The notes under the pieces are model-generated. The model was not told the origin of the DNA. It saw nothing but the letters and a program-made list of their open reading frames with translations, and did no database searches. A DNA stretch of 64,000 nt from Triticum aestivum. Its lineage: Eukaryota > Streptophyta > Magnoliopsida > Poales > Poaceae. A program made the position numbers and the translations under genes. The stretch covers positions 254,022,989 through 254,086,988 of the forward strand of contig NC_057804.1 in the NCBI RefSeq assembly GCF_018294505.1, in the 5' to 3' direction. Shown here piece after piece: positions 33,620-44,229 of the stretch. Position 1 is the first letter of the stretch; each line of letters begins with the position of its first letter.

Positions 33620-34386
33620 TACATGTCAATATGTCATGCCTTTCTATTCTTCAGTACCTATTCCATCTCTCTGCTGTCGCATGTTTTATAATTAAAGCAC
33701 CATTCTTCTATACAAGGCATGCAAGGGGAAGACGACTATGTTAGAATCTGAAGGGTTACAAACAAGGCCTTTGCAAAAGATCCAAACGCCAGGAGATAAT
33801 AAACCAACTCCAGTTTTTATAGATACTGCTCCAGCACAGAGAAACCCAACTCCTACTGATAATAAGCAGATTCCAGTGGCCAAAGAACTAGTCCGCTCCA
33901 GTCCAGCAAAAATATGTCAACTCAATTCTAAGAAGCGTGTGCGTATCCTTGCATCATGAAATTTTATAGCATGCTGATCATATTTTCTACATGTTTCTTA
34001 CCCATCTCTCTTTTAGAAAATAAGCTTAACAGATAGAAGAATTTCTGCAATGGTATCGTTTATGAGGAAAGATTCTTGCAGGAATTCTCTGTGCTCCAAT
34101 GTAGATGTAAGTACCTGTTGTATATCACTATATTTTTACATCAGCATGTATTTTGTTAATCGGCGTGAATCCAACCTTTATCTGATCTAAATTTAGTTGT
34201 AGCAAAATGTATGATTAAAGGCCACAATGTTGATTTTTGTAAGGAAAACTGCCTGGTAGTTTTGCATCCTGAGCTGCATGAGTGTACTATCTCATATCAG
34301 TGGGTTTGAATACTTTGGTTCTGCAGTGGGTTTTTCAGTGTTTTTTTACTGTGTTGTCCTGTCGTATCCCTAGCTCTTACATCATA

Positions 34387-34487
34387 CTCCCTCCGTCCGG
34401 ATTAAATGTCGCAGAAATGGATAAAACTGGATGTATCTAGAACTGAAATACGCCTAGACCCATCCATTTATTTCCGGATGGAGGGAA
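34387..34487. mobile_element. Stowaway MITE (copy in second duplicate)
   Basis: Same family and same relative position as 33520-33619, flanked by TA. It was carried along by the tandem duplication rather than inserted separately. Confidence 0.88.
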
Positions 34488-35819
34488 TACATGTCAATAT
34501 GTCATGCCTTTCTATTCTTCAGTACCTATTCCATCTCTGCTGTAGCATGTTTTATAACTGAATCACCATTCTTCTATATAAGGCATGCAAGGGGAAGACG
34601 GCTATGTTAGAATCTGAAGGGTTACAAACCAGGTCTTTGCAAAAGATCCAAACGCCAGGAGATAATAAACCAACTCCATTTTTCATAGATACTGCTCCAG
34701 CACAGAGAAACCCAACTCCCACTGATAATAAGCAGATTCCAGTGGCCAAAGAACTAGTCCGCTCCAGTCCAGCAAAAGAATGTCAACTCCATTCTAAGAA
34801 GCGTGTGCGTATCCTCGCATCATGAAATTTTATAGCATTCTGATCATATTTTCTACATGTTTCTTACCCATCTCTCTTTTAGAAAATAAGGTTAAACGAT
34901 AGAAGACTTCCTCCATTGGGATCGTATTCGAGGAAAATATCTTGCGGGAATTCTCTGTGCTCCAATGCTGATGTAAGTACCTGTTGTATATCACTATATT
35001 TTTACATCAACATGTATTTTGTTAATCGGCGTGAATCTAACCTTTATCTGATCTAAAATTAGTTGTAGCAAAATGTTAAAGGCGCCAATGTTGATTTTTG
35101 TAAGGAAAACTGCCTGGTAGTTTTGCATACTGAGCTGCATGAATGTACTATCTCATATCACGCACATTACTGAATTGTAGTGCTTCTCTGGTTGCCCATT
35201 CATTCATTGTGTCAATGTTGCTTTCGTACTACCTTACCTGGCTGATGATAGCTGTGCCATATTGTGTTAATTTGGTGTAGGCTAGTTGCCCAAACGTTCG
35301 TTGTGTCAATGTTGCTTTCCTATTATCTGACTTGGCCAATGATAGCAATGCTAGTGTGTTAATTTTGTGCAGGCTGCTGAAGATAAGAAGACAAACTCTG
35401 AAAACAGCAAGGCAACCCCATTGTTTCTTTCCAGTAAATCTAGGCCAGGTAATATGGCAATAACTCATGATTAATCTGTTTGGTTCCCGTCCTAATTTAT
35501 GTTATGATGCAGTGGTCGAGACACTCTCCACTATCAATAATACAAGCCTGCCAAAATCGCCATCTGAATCTGTTCAGTATCCTCTGTCTCGAATGCAACG
35601 GAATAAATGTATGTTTGTGAACCAATTAATGGCTGAAGCAATGATGGAAATGGTGGATGAATCAGAGGTGCAGAGTCGTGCGACACAACAACTGATCAAT
35701 GTTTTCAGAGACAGTGTAGCAAAGCAGAAAGAACTTGCCCACATGCTTATGGGCGTCATCTGTGCTGAGGTTGCAGATTGTGACGTTGTAGATGGTTAGG
35801 TTCTGCTCATTTATTTGCA

Positions 35820-36780
35820 CTGGCATCAATCTTTGATTGCCCAGTGGATGTAATTTCCTGTAATATATGCTGGATGTGCAACGTTATTCCCTGTATGCCG
35901 TACCTTTGCTTGATCGGTTTTGGTCCTGTGCATAATTGCTCGTCGTAATGGGCTCAAATTATCTAATTTGGCCTAAAGACATGTACGAACTTTAGTGGGC
36001 CCATTAAGTTAATGGGCCGTTACTAGGCCGAAAGTTAATGGTCGGCCCTCTTACCTCCCGGGTCGTTAACAGGCCGACATCGAAGCGGGCAACAGGTGGC
36101 CCCAATTTATTTCACGGGCCGTTAACAGGCCGTTACTAAGTTTGGGCTACATATGGCCCAACTATACTGTAGGCCTTTAGCAGGCCGAAAGAGACAGCGG
36201 GCTTGTACTGGACCATGAAGACCATGGGCCGCTAAGAGGCCGAAAGTCAGGTCGTATTGTAAATGGCCCAACTGTGTTGTGGGCCTTTAGCAGGCCGAAA
36301 GAGAAACCGGGCTGGTATTGGACCATGAAGGGCATGGGCCGTTAAAAGGCCAAAACTAAGGTCCGACTACAAATGGCCCAACTCATTTATGGTCCGTTAA
36401 CAGGCCGAAAGGCACACAGGGCCGGGAATTGGCCCAACACTTAAATGGGTCGCTAAAAGGCCAAAACTCAGGTCCGACTACAAATGTCCCAACTGATTTA
36501 TGGGCCGTCAACGGGCTGAAAGTGACACTGGGCCAGAAATTGGCCCAACACTTAAATGGGCCGCTAAAAGGGCAAAACTCAGGTCCGACTACAAATGGTC
36601 CATCAGATTTATGGGCCGTCAACAGGCTAAAAGACACACTGGGCCGGAAATTAGCCCAAAATTTAAATGGGTCGCTAAAAGGCCGAAAGATGTACATCCT
36701 GAAAATTGGCCCATCCATTAAATGGGCCATTAACAGGCCGAAATCTCATTGAGCTAATATTGAGCCCAAATATATAGCAG
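35820..36780. repeat. CACTA right subterminal array, 111-bp units plus GGCC-rich repeats
   Basis: GGTCCGACTACAAATG occurs at 36360, 36471 and 36582, an exact 111-bp period. From about 35990 leftover copies with ATGGGCC, TTAACAGGCCGAAA and TTTAGCAGGCCGAAAGAGA show an older, diverged array. Open frames here on both strands, including a repetitive Trp-Ala-Asn-Phe-Arg-Pro-Ser frame, are generated by the repeat and are not genes. Confidence 0.85.
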
Positions 36781-37140
36781 GCTATTAACGGGCTCGAACT
36801 GAAGATGGGCTGCAATGGTGTCAAATCTTTAACGGGCCGTTGACGGGACGAATTGGCACATCTCGTATGGGTCGTGGGCTTAAATGGACCTAAGACAAGT
36901 AGGCCTTATATGGTCCGGCCTGCTAATTTTTACTGGGCCGGCCTTTTTCACCGGAATTGGCCACTGTTGGGCCGTGCCACGTGTCGACCTATCATAAGCG
37001 CCTCCTGTCCCATGAGTCGATGACATCTGTCCCAACGGTGAGGCAACACGTGTTTCCTGCGGCCAATGATGATTTTACACATGGAAAATCCCCATTGGTC
37101 CGGGATGTTAACGGGTTATCGGATCCAAAACCGGACCCAA
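36781..37140. other. Right subterminal region, diverged GGGCC repeats
   Basis: Continues the AACGGGC, GGGCCG and TGGCCC words in degraded form. No gene. Confidence 0.5.
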
Positions 37141-37403
37141 TAGCTTAACGGCGTTCCGTTACGGTGGATGCCACATGTCGGTCACCCTTGACAAAAGCAC
37201 TTCTGTGACGCGCGATTTATTTTCATGGAAGTGGATACTTCCGTGATGATAATTTTGGTAATGTCATGGAACACTTCTACGACAGCACAGGTATGACTAT
37301 CTTGATTCTGTCATAAAATCGTCATGGATGTACATGCATGACAAAAAACGCAACCTACTGTGACAAACACGTATCATCATGGAAGTGTATTTTTTTTGTA
37401 GTG
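37141..37403 (-). repeat. CACTA right terminal inverted repeat and adjoining sequence
   Basis: Read inward on the minus strand it starts CACTACAAAAAAAATACACT and continues with TGATGATACGTGTTTGTCAC. Multiple TGACA/TGTCA and CTTC(C/T)(A/G)TGA words (near 37185, 37260, 37315 and 37370) are shared with the left end. Flanked by the target duplication CCA at 37404-37406. Confidence 0.8.
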
Positions 37404-38557
37404 CCATCTTCTGCTATATGAAGTCTTTTAGCCTGGAAAAAATCAGAAGCAAGCTTACGGGAGAAACTCTGCCGCCACGAGGGGGAACCTTGGCGGAACC
37501 AATCTAGGGCTCCGGCGGAGCTGTTCTGCCAGGGAAACTTCCCTCCAGGAGGGGGAAATCATCACCATCGTCATCACCAACGATCCTCTCATCAGAAGGG
37601 GGTCAATCTCCATCAACATCTTCACCAGCACCATCTCCTCTCAAACCCAAGTTCATCTCTTGTATCCAATCTTTGTACCAAAACCTCAGATTGGTACCTG
37701 TGGGTTGCTAGTAGTGTTGATTACTCCTTGTAGTTGATGCTAGTTGGTTTATTTGGTGGAAGATCATATGTTCAGATCCTTAATGCGTATTAATACCCCT
37801 CTGATTATGAACATGAATATTCTTTGTGAGTAGTTATGTTTGTTCTTGACGACATGGGTGAAGTCTTTCTATTAGTAGTCATGTGAATTTGGTATTCGTT
37901 TGCTATTTTGACGAGATGTATGTAGTCTCTCCTCTAGTGGTGTTATGTGAATGTCCACTACATGACACTTCACCATTATTTGGGCCTAGAGGAAGGCATT
38001 GGGAAGTAATAAGTAGATGATGGGTTGCTAGAGTGACAGAAGCTTAAACCCTAGTTTATAAGTTGCTTCATAAGGTGCTGATTTGGATCCATATGTTTCA
38101 TGCTATGGTTAGGTTTACCTTAATACTTCTTTTGTAGTTGCGGATGCTTGCAATAGGGGTCAATCATAAGTGGTATGCTTGTCCAAGATAGGGCAGTACC
38201 CAAGCACCGGTCCACCCACATATAAAATTATCAAAGTAACGAACGTGAATCATATGAGCGTGATGAAAACTAGCTTGACGATAATTCCCATGTGTCCTTG
38301 GGAGCGCTTTTCTCATTATAAGAAGTTGTCCAGGCTTGTACTTTGCTACAAAAAGGATTGGGCCACCTTGCTGCACCTTATTTACTTTCATTGCTTGTTA
38401 CCCGTTACAAATTACCTTATCACAAAACTATCTGTTACTGATAATTTCAGTGCTTGCAGAGAATACCTTACTGAAAACTGCTTGTCCTTTCCTTCTGCTC
38501 CTCGTTGGGTTCGACACTCTTACTTATCGAAAGGACTACGATAGACATGGGCCATCA
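37404..38557 (+). repeat. 5' LTR of element C, remainder
   Basis: Begins with CCA (target duplication) and TCTTCTGCTATATGAAGTC and ends GGGCCATCA at 38557, giving the TG...CA LTR with the left piece at 1642-1998. It includes a leader-like region with CCGCCACGAGGGGGAACC. There is a long AT-rich part but no ORF of note. Confidence 0.8.
37414..37420 (+). promoter_or_regulatory. Probable TATA box of the C LTR, cut off by the CACTA
   Basis: CTATATG followed by AAGTC lies just after the CACTA insertion point, only 10 bp from it. The U3 sequence upstream of this box is now 35 kb away, so the LTR promoter must be disrupted. Confidence 0.5.
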
Positions 38558-38568
38558 AGACTCTTTTC

Positions 38569-38586
38569 TAGCGCCGTTGCCGGGAA
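38569..38586 (+). other. Primer binding site of element C
   Basis: TAGCGCCGTTGCCGGGAA, 11 bp after the LTR end. Compare TGGCGCCGTTGCCGGGGA in element A (61146-61163, other strand), the well-known Athila-type site pairing with tRNA-Asp. C differs at two positions, one of them in the TGG, so priming would be poor. Confidence 0.85.
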
Positions 38587-38663
38587 GTGAAGAGCCTTTG
38601 GTAAGTGGAACTTGGTAAGGAAACATTTATATAGTGTGCTGAAATTTACTGTCACTTGTTACT

Positions 38664-40530
38664 ATGGAACATAATCCTTTGAGGGGCTTGTCCGGGGTAT
38701 CTTCACCCCGACCAGTAGAGCAAAGAGTTGCTCCTCAACCTACTGAGCCTACTAAAAATGTTTACTTTGAAATTCCTTCGGGTATGGTAGAGAAACTGCT
38801 AGCTAATCCCTTTGCAGGAGATGGAACATTGCATCCTTATTTACACCTAATCTATGTGGATGAAGTTTGTGGATTATTTAAGTTTGCAGGTATGTCGGAT
38901 GATGTTATCAAGAAGAAGGTCTTCTCTTTATCTTTTAAGAGGGATGCATTGACATGGTATAGGCTATGTGATGATATGGGATCATGGGACTACAAACGTA
39001 TGAAATTGCAATTTCACTAGAAGTTTTATCCTATGCATCTTGTTCATCGTGATCGTAATTATATATATAATTTTTGGCCTCGCGAAGGAGAAAGCATCGC
39101 TCAAGCTTGGGGGAGGCTTAAGTCAATGTTATATTCATGCCCCAATCATGAGCTCTCGAGAGAAATGATTATTCAAAAAAATTATGCTCGGCTTTCTCTC
39201 AACAATCGCTCCATGCTTGATACTTCTTGTGCTGGGTCTTTTAAGATGAAGACTATTGAATTCAAATGGTATTTATTGGAAAGAATTAAACACAACTCTG
39301 AATATTGGGATTCCAACGATGGTAAGGAGTCAGGTATGACACCTAATTTTGATTGTGTTAAATCGTTTATGGATACCAATGCTTTTTGTGGATTTAGCAC
39401 TAAATATGGACTTGACTCTAAGATAGTAGCTTCTTTCTGTGAATCATTTGCTACTAACGTTGATCTCCCTAAGGAGAAGTGGTTTAAATATAATCCTCCT
39501 ACTGAAGTAAAATTAGTTGCACCTGTTAAAGTTGAAGAAAAGACTATCACTTGTAATGATCCTATTGTTCCTGCTACTTATATTGAGAAACCACCTTTCC
39601 CTGTTAGGATAAAGGATCATGATAAAGCTGCAACTATGGTTCGTAAGAGTAATACTAGAACATATACACCTCCTAAGAAAATTAAAGTTGAATCTAGTAT
39701 TGCTATGGTTAAAGATCTCTTGGCTGATAATATTGATGGGCATGATATTTATTTTTGTGATCAAGCTGCTAGAATTGCTAGACCCGATGCTAAGAAACAT
39801 AGACCTGTTGTAGGCATGCCTGTTATTTCTGTTAAAATAGGGGATCATTTTTATCATGGCTTATGTGATATGGGTGCTAGTGCTAGTGCAATACCTCATT
39901 CTTTATATGAAGAAATTATGCATGACATTGCACCTGCTGAGATAGAAGATATTGATGTTACAATTTAAGTTTGCCAATAGAGATACTATTTCACCAATTG
40001 GGATTGTTAGAGACGTTGAAGTCTTGTGTGGGAAAGTTAAATATCCTGCTAATTTTCTTATTCTTGGTTCCCCACAAGATGACTTTTGTCCCATTATATT
40101 TGGTAGACCCTTCTTGAATATTGTTAATGCTAGGATTGATTGCTAAAAGGATGTTGTTACGATTGGCTTAGGAGATATGTCTCATGAGTTTAATTTTGCT
40201 AAATTTCGTAGACAACCTCATGATAAAGAATTGCCTAGTAAGGATGAAATTATTGGTCTTGCTACTATTGCCCTACCTCCTAATGATCCTTTAGAACAAT
40301 ATTTGCTAGACCATGAAAATGATATGTTTATGAATGGAAGAAGGGAAATAGATGAAGTATTCTTCAAACAGGGACCTATTTTGAAACACAACTTGCCTGT
40401 TGAAATCTTAGGGGATCCTCCACCACCCAAGGGTGATCCCGTGTTTGAGCTTAAACCATTACCTGATACTCTTAAATATGCTTATCTTGATGAAAAGAAG
40501 ATATATCCTGTTATTATTAGTGCTAACCTT
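38664..40530 (+). pseudogene. Element C gag and protease
   Basis: ATG at 38664 opens an Athila-type gag (MEHNPLRGLSGVSS; FSLSFKRDALTWYRL; NFWPREGESIAQAWGRLKSM), with an in-frame TAG at 39018. The frame then continues to 39968 and contains the aspartic protease motif GLCDMGASASAIP. A frameshift near 39960 moves the reading to 39952-40146 (DFCPIIFGRPFLNIVNARID), then a TAA, then 40177-40533 (LPVEILGDPPPPKGDPVFEL) to the RT linker. The protease active site DMGAS is intact; the reading frame is not. The zinc knuckle expected after gag is not obvious. Confidence 0.85.
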
Positions 40531-43179
40531 TAAGAAGAGGAAGAGGAAAGATTATAGAAAACTCTGAAGAAGCACCGTGCTGCTATTTGATATACCCTTG
40601 ATGATCTTAAGGGCATTAGTCCCACTTTATGCCAACACAAATTAAAATTGGAGGAAGATGCCAAACAAGTTATTAATCACCAACAATGGTTAAATCCTAA
40701 GATGAAAGAAGTGGTAAGAAAGGAAATACTAAAGCTCCTTGAGGCAGGTATAATTTATCCAGTTGCTGATAGTCAGTGGGTAAGTCATGTCCATTGTGTC
40801 CCTAAGAAGGGAGGTATTACTGTCGTTCCTAATGATAAAGATGAATTGATCCTGCAAAGAATTATTATAGATTATAGGATGGTAATTGATTTCCGCAAAT
40901 TAAATAAAGCTACTAAAAAGATCATTACCCTTTACCTTTTATTGATCAAAGGCTAGAAAGACTCTCCAAACATACACATTTTTGCTTTCTAGATGGTTAC
41001 TCTGGTTTCTCTCAAATACCTGTGTCAGCAGAGGATCAAGAAAAGACCACTTTTACTTGCCATTTCGGTACCTTTGCTTATAGACGTATGCCTTTTGGTT
41101 TATGTAATGCACCTACTACCTTTCAAAGATGCATGATGGCTATATTCTCTGACTTTTGTGAAAAGATTTGTGAGGTATTCATGGATGATTTCTCCGTTTA
41201 TGGGTCCTCTTTTGATGATTGCTTGAGCAACCTTGAACGAGTTTTGCAGAGATGCGAAGATACTAGTCTTGTCTTGAATTGGGAAAAGTGCCAGTTTATG
41301 GTTAATGAAGGTATTGTCTTGGGGCATAAAATTTCTGAAAGAGGTATTGAAGTTGATAAAGCTAAGGTTGATGCTATTGAAAAGATGTCGTATCCCAAGG
41401 ACATTAAAGGTATACGAAGTTTCCTTGGTCACGTCGGTTTTTATAGGAGGTTCATTAAGGACTTCTCTATAATTTCTAGGCCTCTGACTAATCTCTTACA
41501 AAAAGATATTCCTTTTGTCTTCGATGATGATTGCGTAGAACCATTTGAAATACTTAAGAAAGCTTTGATTTCTCCACCTATTGTTCAGCCACCTAATTGG
41601 AATTTACCCTTTGAAATTATGTGTGATGCTAGTGATTATGCCGTAGGTGTTGTTCTAGGACAAAGAGTTGATAAGAAACTAAATGTTATTCAATATGCTA
41701 GTAAAAATCTAGACACTGCCCAGAGAAATTATGCTACTACTGAAAAAGAATTCTTAGCAGTTGTATATGCTTGTGATAAGTTCAGACCTTATATTGTTGA
41801 TTCTAAAGTAACTATTCACACTGATCATGCTGCTATGAAATATCTTATGGAAAAGAAAGATGCTAAACCTAGACTTATTAGATGGGTTCTCCTACTACAA
41901 GAATTTGATTTGCATATTATTGATAGAAAGGGAGCTGAGAACCCCGTTGCAGACAACTTGTCTAGGTCAGAGAATGTTCTTGATGACCCACTACCTATTG
42001 ATGATAGCTTTCCTGATGAACAATGGGCTGTCATAAATGCTTCTCGTACTACTCCATGGTATGTTGATTATGCTAATTACATTGTTGCTAAATTCATACC
42101 ACCTAGTTTCACATACCAGCAAAAGAAAAAGTTCTTCTATGATTTAAGACTTTACTTCTGGGATGACCCACACCTTTATAAAGAAGGAGTAGATGGTGTT
42201 ATTAGACGTTGTGTACCTGAGCATGAACAGGAACAGATCCTACACAAGTGTCACTCCGAGGCCTATGGAGGACACCACGCTGGATACAGAACTGCACATA
42301 AGGTATTGCAATCCGGTTTTTATTGGCCTACTCTCTTCAAAGATGCCCGTAAGTTTGTCTTGTCTTGTGATGAATGTCAAATAATTGGTAATATTAGTAG
42401 ACGTCAAGAAATGCCTATGAATTATTCTCTTGTTATTGAACCATTTGATGTTTGGGTCTTTGATTATATGGGACCTTTTCCTGCCTCTAATGGATATACA
42501 AATATTCTAGTTGTTGTGGATTACGTTACTAAGTGGGTAGAAGCTATTCCAACTAGTAGTACTGATCATAACACCTCTATTAAGATGCTTAAAGAAGTTA
42601 TTTTTCTGAAATCATGATGGTGGTTCCTAGATATTTAATGACTGATGGTGGTTCACATTTTATTCATGGTGCTTTTCATAAAATGCTTGCTATGTATGAT
42701 GTTAATCATAGAATTGCATCTCCATGTCACCAACAGTCTAGTGGTCAAGTAGAATTGAGTAACAGAGAGCTTAAATTAATTTTGCAAAATACTGTTAATA
42801 GATCTAGAAAGAATTGGTCCAAGAAACTTGATGATGCATTATGGGCTTATAGAACTGCATATAAAAATACTAGGGGTATGTCTTCATATAAATGGTTTAT
42901 GGAAAATCATGTCACTTACCTATCGAGTTAGAACATAAGGCATATTGGGCCATTAAAGAGCTCAATTATGATTTAAAACTTGTTGGTGAGAAGAGGTTAT
43001 TTGACATTAGCTCACTTGATGAATGGAGAACCCAGGTTTATGAGAATGCCAAACTGTTTAAAGAAAAAGTTAAAAGATGGCATGACAAAAGAATACAAAA
43101 GCGTGAGTTTAACGTAGGCGATTCTGTGTTGCTATTCAACTCTCGTTTAAGATTTTTTTGCAGGAAAACTTCTCTCTAA
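40531..43179 (+). pseudogene. Element C pol: RT, RNase H, integrase
   Basis: RT begins in 40648-40956 ([29 protein letters not shown]), after stops between 40531 and 40590. A frameshift near 40955 interrupts it. The large frame 41022-42617 (531 codons) has [14 protein letters not shown], the catalytic FMDD ([11 protein letters not shown]), RNase H ([36 protein letters not shown]) and the integrase zinc finger ([17 protein letters not shown]). The first catalytic D is in VFDYMGPFP. After a frameshift near 42610, 42614-42931 gives the second D (LMTDGGSHF) and the E (QSSGQVELSNRELK). A further frameshift near 42890 leads into 42892-43179 with the C-terminal region. All catalytic residues survive across four frames. 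Confidence 0.88.
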
Positions 43180-43770
43180 ATGGGAAGGCCCTTACATTAT
43201 CGAGGAGGTCTGTCGTTCCAGTGCCATAAAAATCAACAACTTCGAAGGCACAAATCCGAAGGTGGCGAACTGTCAAAGAATCAAACATTATATCTCACGT
43301 AACCCAATAAATGTTGAAACTAATGTTATTGAAACTGTAATCCCGGAGGAATACATAAGGGACACTTTCCAGAACATGTCAGACTCCGAAAAGGAATAGG
43401 TATGTGGTATAGTAAGTAAACCGACTCCAAAACAGTTCTAATAGCAATTTTTCTCCGTTTTGGAATATTTAAGAAAATAGGAAAATAAGAAGTAGTCCGG
43501 GAAGGACACGAGGCATCCACAAGGGTGGAGGGCGCGCCCTACCCCCCTAGGCGCGCCCCCTGCCTCGTGGGCACCTCGTGTGCTCTCTGAACTCTGTTTT
43601 CTTGCATGATACTTCTTTCGGTCGGTAAAATTCATTATATAATCTCCCGAAGGTTTTGACCACCGTATCACGCAAATATCCTCTGTCTTTGTTTTGAGCT
43701 ATTTTTCTGACAGATCTAGAGCATCAAGACGTCACCCTCCTTTAACAGCAAACATAAGGATGCTTGGCTA
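43180..43770 (+). other. Element C region after integrase, with GC-rich hairpin
   Basis: 43180-43400 still codes in shifted frames for the integrase C-terminus (text around GGAAGGCCCTTACATTATC). 43505-43585 is a GC-rich near-palindrome: CACGAGG ... AGGGCGCGCCCTAC ... TAGGCGCGCCCC ... CCTCGTGGG. The rest is non-coding. Confidence 0.55.
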
Positions 43771-44097
43771 TTGAAGATAGAGCTGAAGAGAGAAGAACCC
43801 GGGGCGATCAACAAGGATGATGGGATCAAGAAGGCCATGGAGGATCAAGCTCCGGCGGCAGAAGAAATAAAAATCCTTCAACCTCTTCCTAACCTCCTTA
43901 CCCAAACTGAGATTCAAGCTTTCAAGATGATTGAGTTAGCTCGCATACAAAACAAGTATCTCACACAGGAAAATATTTTGTTGAAGGATCATATCGTCGC
44001 ACTCAAGGGCATTATCCGCAAATTGGAAGAGCTCCTACGCTCGATGTGCGACTATACATCATCATCACCACCTTCTTCACCAGCAAAGGAGACATAA
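43771..44097 (+). CDS. Small coiled-coil ORF at the env position of element C
   Basis: 108 codons from ATG at 43771 to TAA. An inner ATG (MEDQAPAAEEIKILQ) may be the real start. The central part (IQNKYLTQENILLKDHIVAL, then KGIIRKLEELLRSM) has heptad-spaced hydrophobic residues and is a likely coiled coil. The tail is Ser/Pro-rich. It lies between integrase and the 3' untranslated part, where Athila elements carry an extra, env-position ORF. It has no signal peptide or membrane segment, so it is not an envelope protein as read. It is intact, in contrast to gag-pol. Function unknown. Confidence 0.5.
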   Translation: MKIELKREEPGAINKDDGIKKAMEDQAPAAEEIKILQPLPNLLTQTEIQAFKMIELARIQNKYLTQENILLKDHIVALKGIIRKLEELLRSMCDYTSSSPPSSPAKET

Positions 44098-44229
44098 TCA
44101 CATGGGTAAGGGCACTCCCCTTGGCAACTCCGTCGACAACATCTCCAACAACACTGCTGCTGGACAGGATGAAGTGGGCATGGATGATGCCTCTTCCTCT
44201 CCTTAAATTTTTGCTTTATCTTTATGTCT

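Larger units (their letters stand above)
33470..35160 (+). repeat. About 0.85-kb tandem duplication, two copies
   Basis: 33470-34305 and 34337-35160 match closely throughout, from GTGTTGTCCTGTCGTATCCC to TGTACTATCTCATATCA. Each copy has one Stowaway MITE, two putative exons and the intervening introns. Differences are single bases and small indels, so the duplication is fairly young. Confidence 0.9.
31206..35800 (+). pseudogene. Unrecognised multi-exon gene-like locus with internally duplicated exons
   Basis: A GC-rich CpG-dense block (31200-31700) has ATG at 31206 and an open frame of 165 codons rich in Pro, Ser and Arg. Downstream, AT-rich text holds segments with good splice edges. One follows CTTCAG near 32258 (DTPSSDSPQLLQQGKHTPEG). 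One, acidic and hydrophilic, is at about 32898-33050. Another is at 33717-33935 (TMLESEGLQTRPLQKIQTPG). A short exon at 34017-34107 lies between TTTTAG and GTAAGT (SFMRKDSCRNSLCSN). The last two recur about 860 bp on, at 34575-34800 and 34883-34971. Then comes 35373-35449 (AEDKKTNSENSKATPL). The final exon, at 35512-35800, follows GATGCAG; it is helical (QLMAEAMMEMVDESEV) and ends in TAG. No domain recognised. It may be a captured host gene or the CACTA's own second protein. The exon chain was read by eye and is uncertain. Confidence 0.5.
1999..37403. mobile_element. Very large CACTA (En/Spm) transposon with host-like gene content
   Basis: The left end reads CACTACAAAAAAAGACACATCC from 1999. 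The right end, read inward from 37403 on the other strand, begins CACTACAAAAAAAATACACTT. These are near-perfect CACTA terminal inverted repeats. The flanking three bases are CCA at both 1996-1998 and 37404-37406, the 3-bp duplication expected for the superfamily. The LTR of element C is continuous across the insertion. Both ends are backed by long subterminal tandem arrays, another CACTA trait. Total length is 35.4 kb, or 28.9 kb without the nested Tat element. I see no TNP2-type transposase, so it is probably non-autonomous. Inside lie F-box, DUF295 and unrecognised gene pieces and several MITEs. The alternative, two separate CACTA ends joined by rearrangement, is less likely given the matching TSD. 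Confidence 0.82.

Noticed and set aside
36383..36752. Repetitive open frames on both strands
   Set aside because: Generated by the 111-bp tandem repeat, which is a multiple of three and so keeps frames open.
1999..37403. Transposase (TNP2-like) for the CACTA
   Set aside because: I looked through all frames for a long transposase-type coding region or zinc-finger transposase motifs and found none; absence by eye is not proof.
37404..38557. A protein gene at 38170-38590
   Set aside because: Lies inside the LTR of element C just before the primer site; short frames without domain.
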